64,000 nucleotides of DNA, taken from CAWCHZ01 sp963795555. Its GTDB lineage: Bacteria > Actinomycetota > Thermoleophilia > Solirubrobacterales > Solirubrobacteraceae. The stretch spans positions 1,488,001 through 1,552,000 of the forward strand of contig CAWCHZ010000002.1 in the NCBI GenBank assembly GCA_963795555.1, written 5' to 3'. Within the stretch, counting starts at the first letter, position 1; the number at the start of each line of letters is the position of its first letter. A program made the position numbers and the translations under genes. Below are positions 42,801 to 50,644 of the stretch, piece by piece. The notes under the pieces were generated by a model. The model saw only the letters and a list, made by a program, of their open reading frames with translations. It did not search any database and was not told the origin of the DNA.

Positions 42801-43235
42801 CTAATTTGGGGCGGCGCCGTTGTCTTCTCGAAACGTGCGGTGTTGTGGGCGCCCGAACGCGCGCACGACGCAGCCCGGGACCAGCGCCCGCTCCGGAGCC
42901 GGCGGGTATGCCGCGCGGTAGGCGGTTGGAGAGGTGCCGTAGGTCCGGCTGAAGCTGGTCGTGAACGAGCCGACGCTCGACAGCCCCACCGACAGGCAGA
43001 TCTCCGTCACGGAGCGGTCGGTGGTCCGCAGCAGCGCCGCCGCGCGCTCAAGTCGGCGGGTGAGCAGGTAGGCGTGGGGCGACTCGCCGAACGCGCGACG
43101 AAACTCGCGACTGAAGTGCGCCCGCGACAGGCCGGCCGCGCGGGCCAGATCCTCGACCCCAAGTGACTCGAAATAGCGCGCGTCCGCGCGGTCCTTGGCG
43201 CGCAGCAGATGGCGAGCGGGCGGGACGAAGGCCAT
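42801..43235 (-). CDS. AraC-family transcriptional regulator (DNA-binding domain only)
   Basis: 144 residues carrying the two helix-turn-helix units of AraC: LGVEDLARAAGLSRAHFSREFRRAFGESPHAYL and VTEICLSVGLSSVGSFTTSFSRTYGTSPTAYR. There is no separate sensor domain, which fits the short AraC class often paired with a VOC gene, as here (42331-42759). It probably controls this operon. The start at ATG 43235 is tentative; earlier in-frame starts exist. It is divergent from the UBP zinc-finger gene. Confidence 0.85.
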   Translation of the reverse strand: MAFVPPARHLLRAKDRADARYFESLGVEDLARAAGLSRAHFSREFRRAFGESPHAYLLTRRLERAAALLRTTDRSVTEICLSVGLSSVGSFTTSFSRTYGTSPTAYRAAYPPAPERALVPGCVVRAFGRPQHRTFREDNGAAPN

Positions 43236-43334
43236 CGACACGAGCAAGTATCGCGCCCGCGACGGCTTGACAGGCTTGTCAATGTGCCTGGTGCGGCGAG
43301 CCGGCGCCGCCAGGTCGCCAACGGGGGAGGTCTG

Positions 43335-43610
43335 ATGGCCACGTGCGCACACCTCGAGCAGGTTCTCGTCGAGCGACCGGAGCAGGTCGACGGCTGCGAG
43401 GACTGTCTGGCGATCGGCGGTCGCTGGGTCCATCTGCGCGTCTGTCGCAGCTGCGGGCACGTCGGCTGCTGCGACTCCTCACCCAACCGCCACGCGACCG
43501 CGCACGCTCGCCGGAGCGGCCACCCGATCGTCACCTCGGTCGAGCCGGGCGAGCTGTGGTCCTACTGCTATGTCGATGACGTCGCCTTCGTGCTGGACGA
43601 GCGGGAATAA
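43335..43610 (+). CDS. UBP-type zinc-finger protein
   Basis: 91 residues with the ZnF-UBP pattern: C-x2-C in GCEDCLAIGGRWVHLRVCRSCGHVGCCDSS, followed by NRHATAHARRSGHPIV with zinc-binding His. In eukaryotes this fold binds ubiquitin C-termini; the bacterial single-domain proteins have no proven role. GGAGG lies 4 nt before the ATG. It is a complete domain with the usual C-terminal ELWSYCYVDDVAFVL strand. It lies divergent to the AraC gene. Confidence 0.88.
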   Translation: MATCAHLEQVLVERPEQVDGCEDCLAIGGRWVHLRVCRSCGHVGCCDSSPNRHATAHARRSGHPIVTSVEPGELWSYCYVDDVAFVLDERE

Positions 43611-43649
43611 GCGCCCGGACCCGGATTGGCTTGGTGGGATGAGACATCG

Positions 43650-43888
43650 CCCCGGCGGGCAGCTCGACCTGCTTAAGGAAGCGGCGCACGCGGCGGATCG
43701 GCTGCCAATCCGGCCGGTGAGCTGAAGAGGTACAGATCCGCCGGCGCCAGCTCGCTCGGCCTGACGTCGCGGATGTGATGAACCTCCACGCCAACGCCCC
43801 TGCCAGCCATCCGCCGCTGGAACTGGAACTCCTCGGCGACTCGCGCTCCATTGCCGTACTTCGAGGCGTGCAGATACTCGATCTTCAT
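43650..43888 (-). pseudogene. Truncated, frameshifted flavodoxin-like gene
   Basis: From ATG 43888 (with GGAGGG 8 nt upstream) the frame gives MKIEYLHASKYGNGARVAEEF, a flavodoxin FMN-loop-like start, up to DLYLFSSP. Beyond that the same frame loses similarity, while a neighbouring frame continues with PIRRVRRFLKQVELPAGA as expected. The C-terminal half of a flavodoxin is then missing. So there is a frameshift near 43700 and a deletion. Confidence 0.6.
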
Positions 43889-43966
43889 CGCAGATCCCTC
43901 CATTGCCAACCGATACGCTTGCTTCAGCGTCGAGCCTGGTCAGGCTCGACGCATCCGGCGCGGTTA

Positions 43967-44210
43967 CTAGGCAGGCCGGGGGGCGACTACGGATCGGGCG
44001 CGCCAGGTCGAAGCCCAGCGGGCCAGACGCTCGGCCAGCCGCTGAGCCGGGCCTAAGACCTCGGCAAACGCGCCTTGGCTGACCTCGACGCGCTCGGCAG
44101 GGTGGTCGTCAGCTTGCCGTCGCGCTGCAGCAGTCGCTTGGCGTCGATCGCGGTCCCGCCGATCAGCTCGCCGTCGGCGTCGAAGCGCAGCGCGTGACCG
44201 TTAGGCGGCA
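43967..44210 (-). pseudogene. Remnant of an unrecognised gene, 5' truncated and frameshifted
   Basis: One minus frame reads LRFDADGELIGGTAIDAKRLL then QRDGKLTTTLP. A second frame continues with AERVEVSQGAFAEVLGP and further Arg/Ala/Trp-rich residues to a stop at 43967. An in-frame stop lies just before the first part. The two halves read like one protein, broken near 44080. I do not recognise the family. Confidence 0.4.
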
Positions 44211-44271
44211 GCTAACGGAAGCTTGTGTTAGCCCGGCCCTTACTAAAGGTTCCGGCCTTTACATTTAGTAA
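44198..44271. promoter_or_regulatory. Two inverted repeats upstream of the Fic gene
   Basis: CCGTTAG-7-CTAACGG (44198-44218) and TTACTAAA-16-TTTAGTAA (44240-44271) are both perfect. The second ends 4 nt before the Fic ATG, so a bound repressor would block expression. The local sequence is unusually AT-rich. Autoregulation by the C-terminal HTH of the Fic protein is possible. Confidence 0.5.
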
Positions 44272-44274
44272 GCT

Positions 44275-45498
44275 ATGGCTCTGCTAACGGTTGCGACAGT
44301 AGCGATGGCCCACCCCCCCTCGTCTTCCAGATCTCAACGCGCTGGCACGTTTGTCTCGGCCAACGCCGGCCCCGAGCCCTATGCCACGTTCCTGCCGCGC
44401 CCGCTGCCGCCGGATCCGCCGCTTGAGATCACGCCGCACACTCAGGCACTGCTGGACCGCGCCAACCAGACGCTGGGCCGCCTGGATGGCGTCACGCTGT
44501 TGCTGCCCGATCCTGATCAGTTCCTCTACGCCTACATCCGCAAGGAGGCTGTGCTCTCCTCGCAGATCGAGGGAACTCAGTCCTCGCTATCCGACCTGCT
44601 GCTCTTCGAGAACGATGCCATGCCGGGCGTGCCCGAACACGATGTGCGGGAGACGTTCAACTACATCGCCGCGATGGATCACGGGCTCGGCCGCATCCGG
44701 CGCAACGAGCTGCCGCTCAGCCTTCGGCTGCTGCGCGAGGTGCACGCCCGGCTGTTGGACGGGACTCGTGGCGCTGACAAGGCGCCAGGCCAATTCCGCA
44801 CGACCCAGAACTGGATCGGCGGCACACGACCGGGCAACGCGGCCTTTGTCCCACCGCCGCCACACGAGGTCCTGCCGGCGATGGGCGCGCTCGAGCTATT
44901 TCTCCACGACGATCCTGTCGAGACGCCGATCCTCATCAAGGCCGCGCTGGCCCACGCTCAGTTTGAGACGATCCACCCCTTCCTCGACGGCAACGGACGA
45001 GTCGGGCGTCTGCTGATCGCGCTCCTGCTCTGCTCGCAGGGGGTTCTCGCGCGTCCGTTGCTCTACCTCAGCCTCTACCTCAAGCACCAGCGCGAGGCGT
45101 ACTACGATCGCCTGCAGGCCGTGCGCACGGACGGCGCCTGGGAGCAGTGGCTTGAGTTCTTCCTCGCGGGGGTCATCGAGGTCGCCGACTCCGCCACAGC
45201 GACCACGACTCGGATCGTCGGCCTGCTCGAATGTGACCGCCGCAGGCTCCACGGGCTCGGGCGAGGCGCGTCGAGCGCGCTGCGCATCTACGAGCACGTT
45301 GTCGGCCACATCCTCACGAGCGTGCCGCGCGTCGCAGCTGCGCTCGAGCTCAGCGAGCCGACCGCCTACAAGGCTGTCGGACGACTTCAGGATGCCGGCA
45401 TCCTGAAGGAGGTCACCGGCCGCCAACGCGGTCGACTCTACGTGTACGACGAGTACCTTCAGCTGCTTGACGAGGGCATCGGCGAGCCGTTCTCCTGA
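44275..45498 (+). CDS. Fic-family AMP-transferase with N-terminal inhibitory helix and C-terminal HTH
   Basis: 407 residues. Fic/DOC N-terminal region with LPPDPPLEITPHTQALLDRANQTLGRLDG; inhibitory motif S-x-x-x-E-G in SSQIEGTQSS, so a class II, self-inhibited enzyme; catalytic HPFLDGNGRVGR, complete. The C-terminal part has a winged-helix segment (VPRVAAALELSEPTAYKAVGRLQDAGIL). It should transfer AMP from ATP to a target protein. Starts at ATG 44275, just after a perfect inverted repeat; ATG 44305 is possible. Gene remnants lie upstream, so the locus looks like an insertion hot spot. Confidence 0.92.
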   Translation: MALLTVATVAMAHPPSSSRSQRAGTFVSANAGPEPYATFLPRPLPPDPPLEITPHTQALLDRANQTLGRLDGVTLLLPDPDQFLYAYIRKEAVLSSQIEGTQSSLSDLLLFENDAMPGVPEHDVRETFNYIAAMDHGLGRIRRNELPLSLRLLREVHARLLDGTRGADKAPGQFRTTQNWIGGTRPGNAAFVPPPPHEVLPAMGALELFLHDDPVETPILIKAALAHAQFETIHPFLDGNGRVGRLLIALLLCSQGVLARPLLYLSLYLKHQREAYYDRLQAVRTDGAWEQWLEFFLAGVIEVADSATATTTRIVGLLECDRRRLHGLGRGASSALRIYEHVVGHILTSVPRVAAALELSEPTAYKAVGRLQDAGILKEVTGRQRGRLYVYDEYLQLLDEGIGEPFS

Positions 45499-45626
45499 GG
45501 CGCTGCTCGGGACCCGGAGGCGTGGTCTGGCAGCCCGGGATCGTCGTCAGAGGCCGCTGTGCTGTCCCCTCCCTGCCTGAAGCTCTCTCTCTGGGCCAAC
45601 GGCGACATTCAACGACCGTCGCACAA

Positions 45627-45650
45627 GAAAAAGTCCCGTATTGCGGGGGT
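45627..45650 (-). terminator. Rho-independent terminator after tRNA-Arg
   Basis: On the minus strand CCCG-CAATA-CGGG is followed by ACTTTTTC. It lies just past the 3' end of tRNA-Arg(ACG). Confidence 0.55.
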
Positions 45651-45657
45651 TTCCCAG

Positions 45658-45731
<74 letters not shown>

Positions 45732-45787
45732 AGAATCAGCGATTGTAGCCGTCGGGCGCTGCCAGCCCCTGACGGCGCGCCCTTCAG

Positions 45788-45876
45788 CGGAGAGGGCGGG
45801 ATTCGAACCCGCGATGGAGCGTGAACCCCATACTCGCTTAGCAGGCGAGTGCCTTCAGCCACTCGGCCACCTCTCC
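45788..45876 (-). tRNA. tRNA-Ser (anticodon GCT)
   Basis: 89-nt class II tRNA: acceptor GGAGAGG/CCTCTCC, discriminator G, anticodon stem-loop CTCGC-CTGCTAA-GCGAG, long variable arm, T arm GCGGGTTCGAATCCCGC. It reads AGC and AGU. Confidence 0.95.
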
Positions 45877-46015
45877 CGAGGAAGCCATCCAGTCTAGATA
45901 ACCGCGCGGGCAGGCGGGGCCGGGCCGAGACTCCCGAGCCCGTACAGCCGCCACCCACCGCCGGCGCTGTCCGGCCGGCATGCCGACGGATCTCTAGCAT
46001 CGTGACCGCAGCCCT

Positions 46016-46103
46016 GGAGGGGTGGCAGAGTGGTCGAATGCGGCGGTCTTGAAAACCGCAGACCGGGAGATCCGGTCCGGGGGTTCGAATCCCTCCCCCT
46101 CCG
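46016..46103 (+). tRNA. tRNA-Ser (anticodon TGA)
   Basis: 88-nt class II tRNA: acceptor GGAGGGG/CCCCTCC, discriminator G, anticodon stem-loop GCGGT-CTTGAAA-ACCGC, long variable arm, T arm GGGGGTTCGAATCCCTC with minor mismatch. It reads UCA and other UCN codons. Confidence 0.95.
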
Positions 46104-46509
46104 TCTCGATCGAACCGGGCCCAGCAGGCCGCTCGTGGCTCGAGTGACCACGGGCAGCGCGCACATCCGTCGATCGACTGACGAGCCGGCGCTCGGAAAC
46201 TCAAGCGGGACGACGCGGTGCCGATGCTGTCCGGTGATGGCCCCCAATCCCGTACGCTCGAAGTCGGCGCGTCCGCGCGAGGGGTTCTGGTCGCGGGTCG
46301 GTGCGATCGCGCCGTCGGACACGGCCGGAGCCGGCATGTGGACCGCCTGGTGCTATCCCTCGCCCGACCCTTCCGCAGCCGCCGCGCCACCTGTAGCGCA
46401 GCGCGACAAGCGGGCAAAGCCGGTGCCGCGGAGCCCCGCGACTGCTTCCCGCCGCCAGCAGCGTCGCGGACCGTGGAGTGGCCCGGCGCGGCCTCCGCGC
46501 GCCTGACGT
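46104..46509. other. Gap of about 400 bp with one doubtful plus-strand ORF
   Basis: An ATG at 46237 opens an 89-codon frame to 46506. The product is basic and rich in Pro/Arg/Ala (REGFWSRVGAIAP, GMWTAWCYPSPDP, then an Arg-rich tail) and matches nothing I know. It lacks a good ribosome-binding site. It may be a real small protein or just open frame in GC-rich DNA. Confidence 0.25.
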
Positions 46510-46839
46510 CTAGCCCAGCAGCTGATCCGTCGGCTCGGGCTGGTGCGCGGCCGCGACCTGCGTGCCGGCGACCGGCGGGCTCGCGACCTGGGCGCTGACG
46601 ACCGGGGCGGTCGCGACCTGCGTGCCGGGGACCGACGCAGTCGCGACGCTCAGCTCCTCGCCAGGACCGGCTGGGACGTCGCCGGCGCCTCCGCTCTCGC
46701 CCGAGATCGCATCCTTGAACTCGCGCAGGCCGTGTCCGATCGAGCGGGCGGTGCTGGGCAGCCGCTTGGGGCCGAGCACCAGCAGGGCAACGATCAAGAC
46801 GATCGCCAGGTGGGTGGGGCTGAGCAGTCCGCCGGTCAT
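46510..46839 (-). CDS. tatA: Twin-arginine translocase subunit TatA/TatE
   Basis: 109 residues: one membrane span (LAIVLIVALLVLG), the Gly-Pro hinge, then the amphipathic helix KRLPSTARSIGHGLREFKDAISGE. This is the TatA pore-forming subunit, used to export folded proteins. The tail (about 60-109) is a degenerate Val/Ala/Gln repeat (VATAPVVSAQVASPPVAGTQ) built from three 30-bp units. GGGAG lies 8 nt before the ATG at 46839. TatB or TatC are not in the window. Confidence 0.92.
   Translation of the reverse strand: MTGGLLSPTHLAIVLIVALLVLGPKRLPSTARSIGHGLREFKDAISGESGGAGDVPAGPGEELSVATASVPGTQVATAPVVSAQVASPPVAGTQVAAAHQPEPTDQLLG
46552..46641 (-). repeat. Three 30-bp in-frame repeats in the tatA tail
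   Basis: CGCGACCTG recurs at 46552 and 46582 and again at 46612, spaced 30 bp, encoding repeated QVA-type ten-residue units. Confidence 0.7.
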
Positions 46840-47109
46840 CGTGAAGCTCCCTTTCTCCTCCACCGCGAGGCCCGGACAGCTGGTCGGCGCACACGGCTCG
46901 CGGTCTATGTGGACATCGACTGTAGAGGATGCGCACGGCAGGGTCCAACGGATGACCGCGCGCCGACATTTGCGCGCCACGCGCCCGATTGGTTCACCGC
47001 CGACGCCGTAATCAACGTCCGCTCGTCCGCGCCGCCCACGCCACGCCCCCGGTGGTAGGCTTACCGCTCGGTTCCCATCCCCAGAGGGTCCACCCCGAGA
47101 GGAGCCGCA

Positions 47110-47382
47110 GTGCCGTATCTGAAGTGCTCGACCTGCGGGGTCAAGCGCTACATCGTGCCGGGGCAATCAGCTGAGCGCCATTGTTCTGTCTGTCGCGGGC
47201 CGCTGGAGCCGGTGACCGACACCCAGGAGCTCCTCAGCCTCCGGTCGGTCGGGGAGCTTGCTCGGTCCGGGCGCTCTGCGCTCGCGGGCACGATTCCTCG
47301 GCTCGCGCAGCGGCGCATCGCCAAGCGCGTCGCCGAGATCATGGCCAAGCGGTCGCGAGACCGCCTGTCGTCCACTCGCTGA
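47110..47382 (+). CDS. Small zinc-ribbon protein, unknown function
   Basis: 90 residues from a GTG start with GAGGAG 5 nt upstream. The N-terminus has two Cys pairs, KCSTCG and HCSVCRGPL, spaced as in a zinc ribbon. The remainder is a helical basic region (RIAKRVAEIMAKRSRDRL). The architecture suggests nucleic-acid or protein binding. I do not recognise a named family. It converges on serS, with a strong hairpin between. Confidence 0.7.
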   Translation: MPYLKCSTCGVKRYIVPGQSAERHCSVCRGPLEPVTDTQELLSLRSVGELARSGRSALAGTIPRLAQRRIAKRVAEIMAKRSRDRLSSTR

Positions 47383-47399
47383 CCGGCCAGGATCGGCTT

Positions 47400-47429
47400 G
47401 GATCGGGTCCGGCGCAGCGGACCCGATCC
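47400..47429. terminator. Perfect 12-bp hairpin between convergent genes
   Basis: GGATCGGGTCCG-GCGCAG-CGGACCCGATCC. It lies between the stops of the zinc-ribbon gene (47382) and serS (47439), so it could serve both strands. No T-run follows in either direction. Confidence 0.6.
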
Positions 47430-47438
47430 CCGCTGCGC

Positions 47439-48680
47439 CTATCCGGCCGCCGCCAGCGTGGGGGGCGCCCCGAGCTCGACCAGCCTGGCGGGCAGCTGCA
47501 CCGTCCCGTCGTCGCGCTGGCCGTTCTCGAGCAGCGCGATGATCGTGCGCCCAACCGCAACGGCGGTGCCGTTGAGCGTGTGGACCTCCGTCGGGCGCCC
47601 ATCGGCCGGGCGCTGGCGAATGCGCAGGCGGCGCGCCTGGTAGTCGGTCGTGTTGGAGCAGGAGGTCAGCTCGCGGTAGCGCCGCTGCCCAGGCAGCCAG
47701 ACCTCGCAGTCGTACTTCCTGGCGGCCGAGGAGCCGAGGTCCGCGATGGCGATGTCGACCACGCGATAGGGCAGCTCGAGCTCGCTGAGCAGCTGCTCTT
47801 CGATGGCGAGGATGCGCTCGTGCTCCTCCGCCGAGGCATCCGGGGCCACGAACGAGAACATCTCGACCTTGTCGAACTGGTGCACGCGAAAGATCCCGCG
47901 CGTGTCGCGACCGGCCGCGCCCGCCTCGCGGCGAAAGCAGGTCGAGAAGCCCGCGTAGCGCAACGGCAGGCGCTCGGCGTCGATCAGCTCACCGGCGTGC
48001 AGCGAGGCGAGTGGCACCTCCGAGGTACCGACGAGATAGAGCTCGTCGTCGGCCAGGCGGTAGAGCTGCTGCTCGGTGTCGGGCAGGAAGCCCGTTCCGA
48101 ACAGCGCGTCCTCGCGCACCAGCACGGGCGGAATCACCGGCTCGAATCCATGGGTGCGCAGCGTCTCGATCGCGTAGCGCACGAGCGCGAGCTCCACGAG
48201 CACGAGATCGCCCTTGAGGTAGGCGAAGCGCGACCCGGACACGCGCGCCGCTGCCTCCATGTCGATCATCGCGCCGGCGAGCTCGAGGTGGTCACGACCG
48301 GTCCGCGCGTCCTGGCCGACCTCGCGCAGCACCGTCTCTTCCTGCGGCGCCCCCGGCGCCGGCAGGTTGGGCAGCGCGGCGAGCGCGGCGTTGCGCTCGA
48401 GCTCGAGCCGGCCGGCCCGCTCGGAGAGCTCGCGCTCGCGCGCGGCAAGCTCGCGCAGCTCGCTGATCCGCTGGTCGGCGTGGGCGCCGGCTCGCTTGGC
48501 GGCGGCGATCTCGTCCGATGCCTCGTTGCGCTGGGCGCGCAGCTGCTCGAGCTGCGGCAGCAGCTCCCGCAGGCGCTCATCCAGCTCGAGAACACGGTCG
48601 ACCTCGCCGTCCCCTCCACGCCGCGCGAGCGCCGCGCGAACCGCTTCGGGCTCGCGGCGGATCAGCCTGATGTCGAGCAC
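47439..48680 (-). CDS. serS: Seryl-tRNA synthetase
   Basis: 413 residues of normal length. The N-terminal coiled-coil arm (about 30-100, Leu/Arg/Glu heptads) grips the long variable arm of tRNA-Ser. The class II catalytic core has LYLVGTSEVPLASLHAGE, motif 2 in FRREAGAAGRDTRGIFRVHQFDKVE and motif 3 in LNGTAVAVGRTIIALLENGQ. Motif 2 and 3 arginines are present. Cytoplasmic and essential. It lies 1.3-1.7 kb from two tRNA-Ser genes, its substrates, and 39 nt downstream of a cytochrome c gene. Confidence 0.97.
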   Translation of the reverse strand: MLDIRLIRREPEAVRAALARRGGDGEVDRVLELDERLRELLPQLEQLRAQRNEASDEIAAAKRAGAHADQRISELRELAARERELSERAGRLELERNAALAALPNLPAPGAPQEETVLREVGQDARTGRDHLELAGAMIDMEAAARVSGSRFAYLKGDLVLVELALVRYAIETLRTHGFEPVIPPVLVREDALFGTGFLPDTEQQLYRLADDELYLVGTSEVPLASLHAGELIDAERLPLRYAGFSTCFRREAGAAGRDTRGIFRVHQFDKVEMFSFVAPDASAEEHERILAIEEQLLSELELPYRVVDIAIADLGSSAARKYDCEVWLPGQRRYRELTSCSNTTDYQARRLRIRQRPADGRPTEVHTLNGTAVAVGRTIIALLENGQRDDGTVQLPARLVELGAPPTLAAAG

Positions 48681-48719
48681 GCCTGTGGAAGAGGCTCGGG
48701 CCGGAGGCCGATCCCCGCG

Positions 48720-49142
48720 CTAATAGCCGCTCGGCGGCGACGTGGAGGGCGAGGCGGTCTGCTTCGCCTGGGTGCCGGCATAGTGCGCCACGAACTGCGC
48801 GATCTTCAGCGCATCCTGACCGACGACGACGTTCTGGGGCATGATCGCTCCCGAGAAGCCGCCGTTGCGGATCGCGTAGAGCACGGTCTGCACCGTCTCG
48901 TGGCGGAAGTTGAGGTTCGGCCCCTCGGTGCGCAGCCGGTTGCCGACGCTGCTGGCCGATCCCTCGGTGCCCGCCGCGCTCAGCGTGTGGCAACCGGAGC
49001 AGTGAGTCGAGAACAGCACCGCCCCGCGGTAGTCCGAGCTCGACTGCGAAACCGTCACACCATGCGATCCGCAGGCCGTCGCCACCAGCGCGACCGCGCC
49101 GAGCGTCGCCAGGACGAACAGAAGCTTCCCGAGCCGGGCCAT
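48720..49142 (-). CDS. Lipoprotein c-type cytochrome
   Basis: 140 residues. The N-terminal lipobox VATAC gives a lipid-anchored protein outside the membrane. One haem site CSGCH, with a distal Met in GAIMPQNVV, as in small class I cytochromes. The Ser/Pro tail is short. It probably carries electrons near the membrane. The ATG is at 49142, 35 nt from the divergent cupredoxin-like gene, so promoters overlap. Confidence 0.9.
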   Translation of the reverse strand: MARLGKLLFVLATLGAVALVATACGSHGVTVSQSSSDYRGAVLFSTHCSGCHTLSAAGTEGSASSVGNRLRTEGPNLNFRHETVQTVLYAIRNGGFSGAIMPQNVVVGQDALKIAQFVAHYAGTQAKQTASPSTSPPSGY

Positions 49143-49177
49143 CGAGCGGCGGATACTACGAGATAATCGCGCCGGCC

Positions 49178-49573
49178 ATGCTTGCCGGCCGCGCCCTTCC
49201 CGCCGCGATGATCGCCGCATGCAGCCTGGCGATTGCGGGCTGCGGAACAGCGGCAACGACGACCCTGAGCGGCGCGGCGTCGGCCGCGGGCGGCCACGCG
49301 CTGAGCGCGCGGCTGACCGAGTTCCACCTCCAACCGGCGCGCGTCGTGGCCCCGGCTGGCGCGCTGCGGATCATCGTGCGCAACGACGGCGCGCTGGTGC
49401 AGCGCCTGGCGATCAGTCACCAGGGGGTGCTGCTCGCGCAGACGCCGACGATCGAGCCGGGGCAGAGCGCGACGCTGTCGCTGGCGCGGCTGGCACCCGG
49501 CAGCTACCGGCTGTTCTGCCCGCTGAATAACTACGACGTGCTCGGCGAATACGGGGTGCTGATCGTGCGCTGA
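49178..49573 (+). CDS. Cupredoxin-like lipoprotein lacking usual copper ligands
   Basis: 131 residues with a signal peptide and lipobox IAGC (LAIAGC). The rest is a cupredoxin-like beta sandwich: EFHLQPARVVAPAGALRIIVRNDG, then SYRLFCPLNNYDVLGEYGVLIV. In blue-copper proteins the C-terminal block reads C-x-x-x-x-H with a nearby Met. Here the Cys is kept, but His and Met positions look like Tyr/Asp and Glu. Copper binding is therefore doubtful. It is divergent from the cytochrome c gene, suggesting a linked redox or assembly role. An ATG at 49208 is an alternative start. Confidence 0.7.
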   Translation: MLAGRALPAAMIAACSLAIAGCGTAATTTLSGAASAAGGHALSARLTEFHLQPARVVAPAGALRIIVRNDGALVQRLAISHQGVLLAQTPTIEPGQSATLSLARLAPGSYRLFCPLNNYDVLGEYGVLIVR

Positions 49574-49593
49574 GTGGCGGGCGGCAGGGCGGG

Positions 49594-50046
49594 CTAGAGG
49601 CTCCCCGACGTCGAGGCGGCGCGCAGCGCGAGCACGACGATCGCCAGCGCGGCGAGCGCCATCACGCCGATCTCCCGGCGCACGATCGCGCGGACGATCG
49701 CCTGCTGCTGCTCGATCGGCAGCTCGCCGACCTCCTGAGCGCTGGCGTGCCCACGATCGATCAGCACGGCCTCCGCCGAAGAGATCCGCAGCTGCTCGGC
49801 GATCAGGGAGATGACCAACGGCAACAGCCCATAGAGGTAATGCAGCTGGCTGTGGGCGCGGTGGCCAAGCGCGAGCAGGATCCCCCCCAGCACGACCTGT
49901 ACGCCCAGCACGAGCTGGGCGGCACGCAGCAAGCGCCAGAACGCCGGGCTCGGGCGTGCTCGTCGCCAGCACCATGCGCCCCAGGCGCCCGCGGCCGCGA
50001 ACAGGAGCACGACGGCGGACCCGACCACGAGATGGACGGTCGTCAT
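49594..50046 (-). CDS. Four-span membrane protein, unknown
   Basis: 150 residues with about four hydrophobic segments: HLVVGSAVVLLFAAAGAWGAW, LVLGVQVVLGGILLALG, LHYLYGLLPLVISLI and the C-terminal GVMALAALAIVVLAL. The pair HSQLHYLYG between spans 2 and 3 could bind haem. Family not recognised. It lies next to redox proteins and the nuo operon, divergent from nuoA, so a respiratory role is possible but unproven. Confidence 0.7.
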   Translation of the reverse strand: MTTVHLVVGSAVVLLFAAAGAWGAWCWRRARPSPAFWRLLRAAQLVLGVQVVLGGILLALGHRAHSQLHYLYGLLPLVISLIAEQLRISSAEAVLIDRGHASAQEVGELPIEQQQAIVRAIVRREIGVMALAALAIVVLALRAASTSGSL

Positions 50047-50141
50047 CGGCGACCGTCCATCAGCGGCGGTCCACGGTCATCGGCGATTTGCGCGCTTTCG
50101 CACTAGCTGGCCACCTGGGGAAGGCCTGCATTCGCGCTCTT

Positions 50142-50164
50142 TGGCACTAAGTAGCAAAGTGCCA
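50142..50164. promoter_or_regulatory. Inverted repeat upstream of nuoA
   Basis: TGGCACT-9-AGTGCCA is perfect. It lies about 125 nt before the nuoA start in the 240-bp gap that must hold the operon promoter. CTTT(C/G)GCACTA occurs twice (near 50092 and 50139), so two copies of a regulator half-site may exist. Confidence 0.45.
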
Positions 50165-50287
50165 CAAGCTGGTGATACAAACCGTCTCACCCCCGTGATT
50201 GGCTCGCACACACCCCTGGCCGTGGCCCGCCGCGCCGCCCGCTCCTGATCGACCCCCCAGCTGCCTGACCCCATCCCTGACACGGCC

Positions 50288-50644
50288 GTGATCCGCTCCT
50301 ATCTGCCTGCGATCGTCTTCCTCGTCCTGGCGACGGGGATCGGCGCGCTGTTCGCGACGGTCAACACCGTGCTCGGGCCGCGCCGGCCCATCAAGGCAAA
50401 GCAGGACCCATATGAGAGCGGAATGCCGTCGGAGTTCCGCGAGACGTTCCGCTTCGGAATCTCCTTCTACCTGATCGCGATGCTGTTCATCCTCTTCGAC
50501 ATCGAGGTCATCTTCCTCTACCCGGTGGCGGTGGAGCTGCGGGCATTCGGCAGCTTCGCGCTCTGGGAGACGGTGACGTTCGTGGTGCTGCTGGCGGTCG
50601 CCTTTGTGTACGTCTGGCGCAGGGGGGCGCTGGAATGGAAGTGA
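50288..50644 (+). CDS. nuoA: NADH-quinone oxidoreductase subunit A
   Basis: 118 residues with three membrane spans. The conserved loop YESGMPSEFRETFRFGISFY is present; family members have a Cys near the start of this block, here replaced by Ser. Spans: IVFLVLATGIGALFA, FLIAMLFILFDIEVIF-like and VTFVVLLAVAFVYV. NuoA anchors the hinge between membrane and peripheral arms. GTG start. It overlaps nuoB by 10 nt. Confidence 0.95.
   Translation: MIRSYLPAIVFLVLATGIGALFATVNTVLGPRRPIKAKQDPYESGMPSEFRETFRFGISFYLIAMLFILFDIEVIFLYPVAVELRAFGSFALWETVTFVVLLAVAFVYVWRRGALEWK

Noticed and set aside
43889..44274. Insertion sequence or transposon
   Set aside because: Gene remnants and inverted repeats are present, but no transposase and no matching terminal repeats with target duplication.
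45894..46337. Minus-strand frame across the tRNA-Ser(TGA) gene
   Set aside because: Part of it is the complement of the tRNA, giving the usual GRDSNPR-type artefact.
47181..49166. Plus-strand frame over serS and cytochrome c
   Set aside because: Antisense shadow of two well-supported genes.
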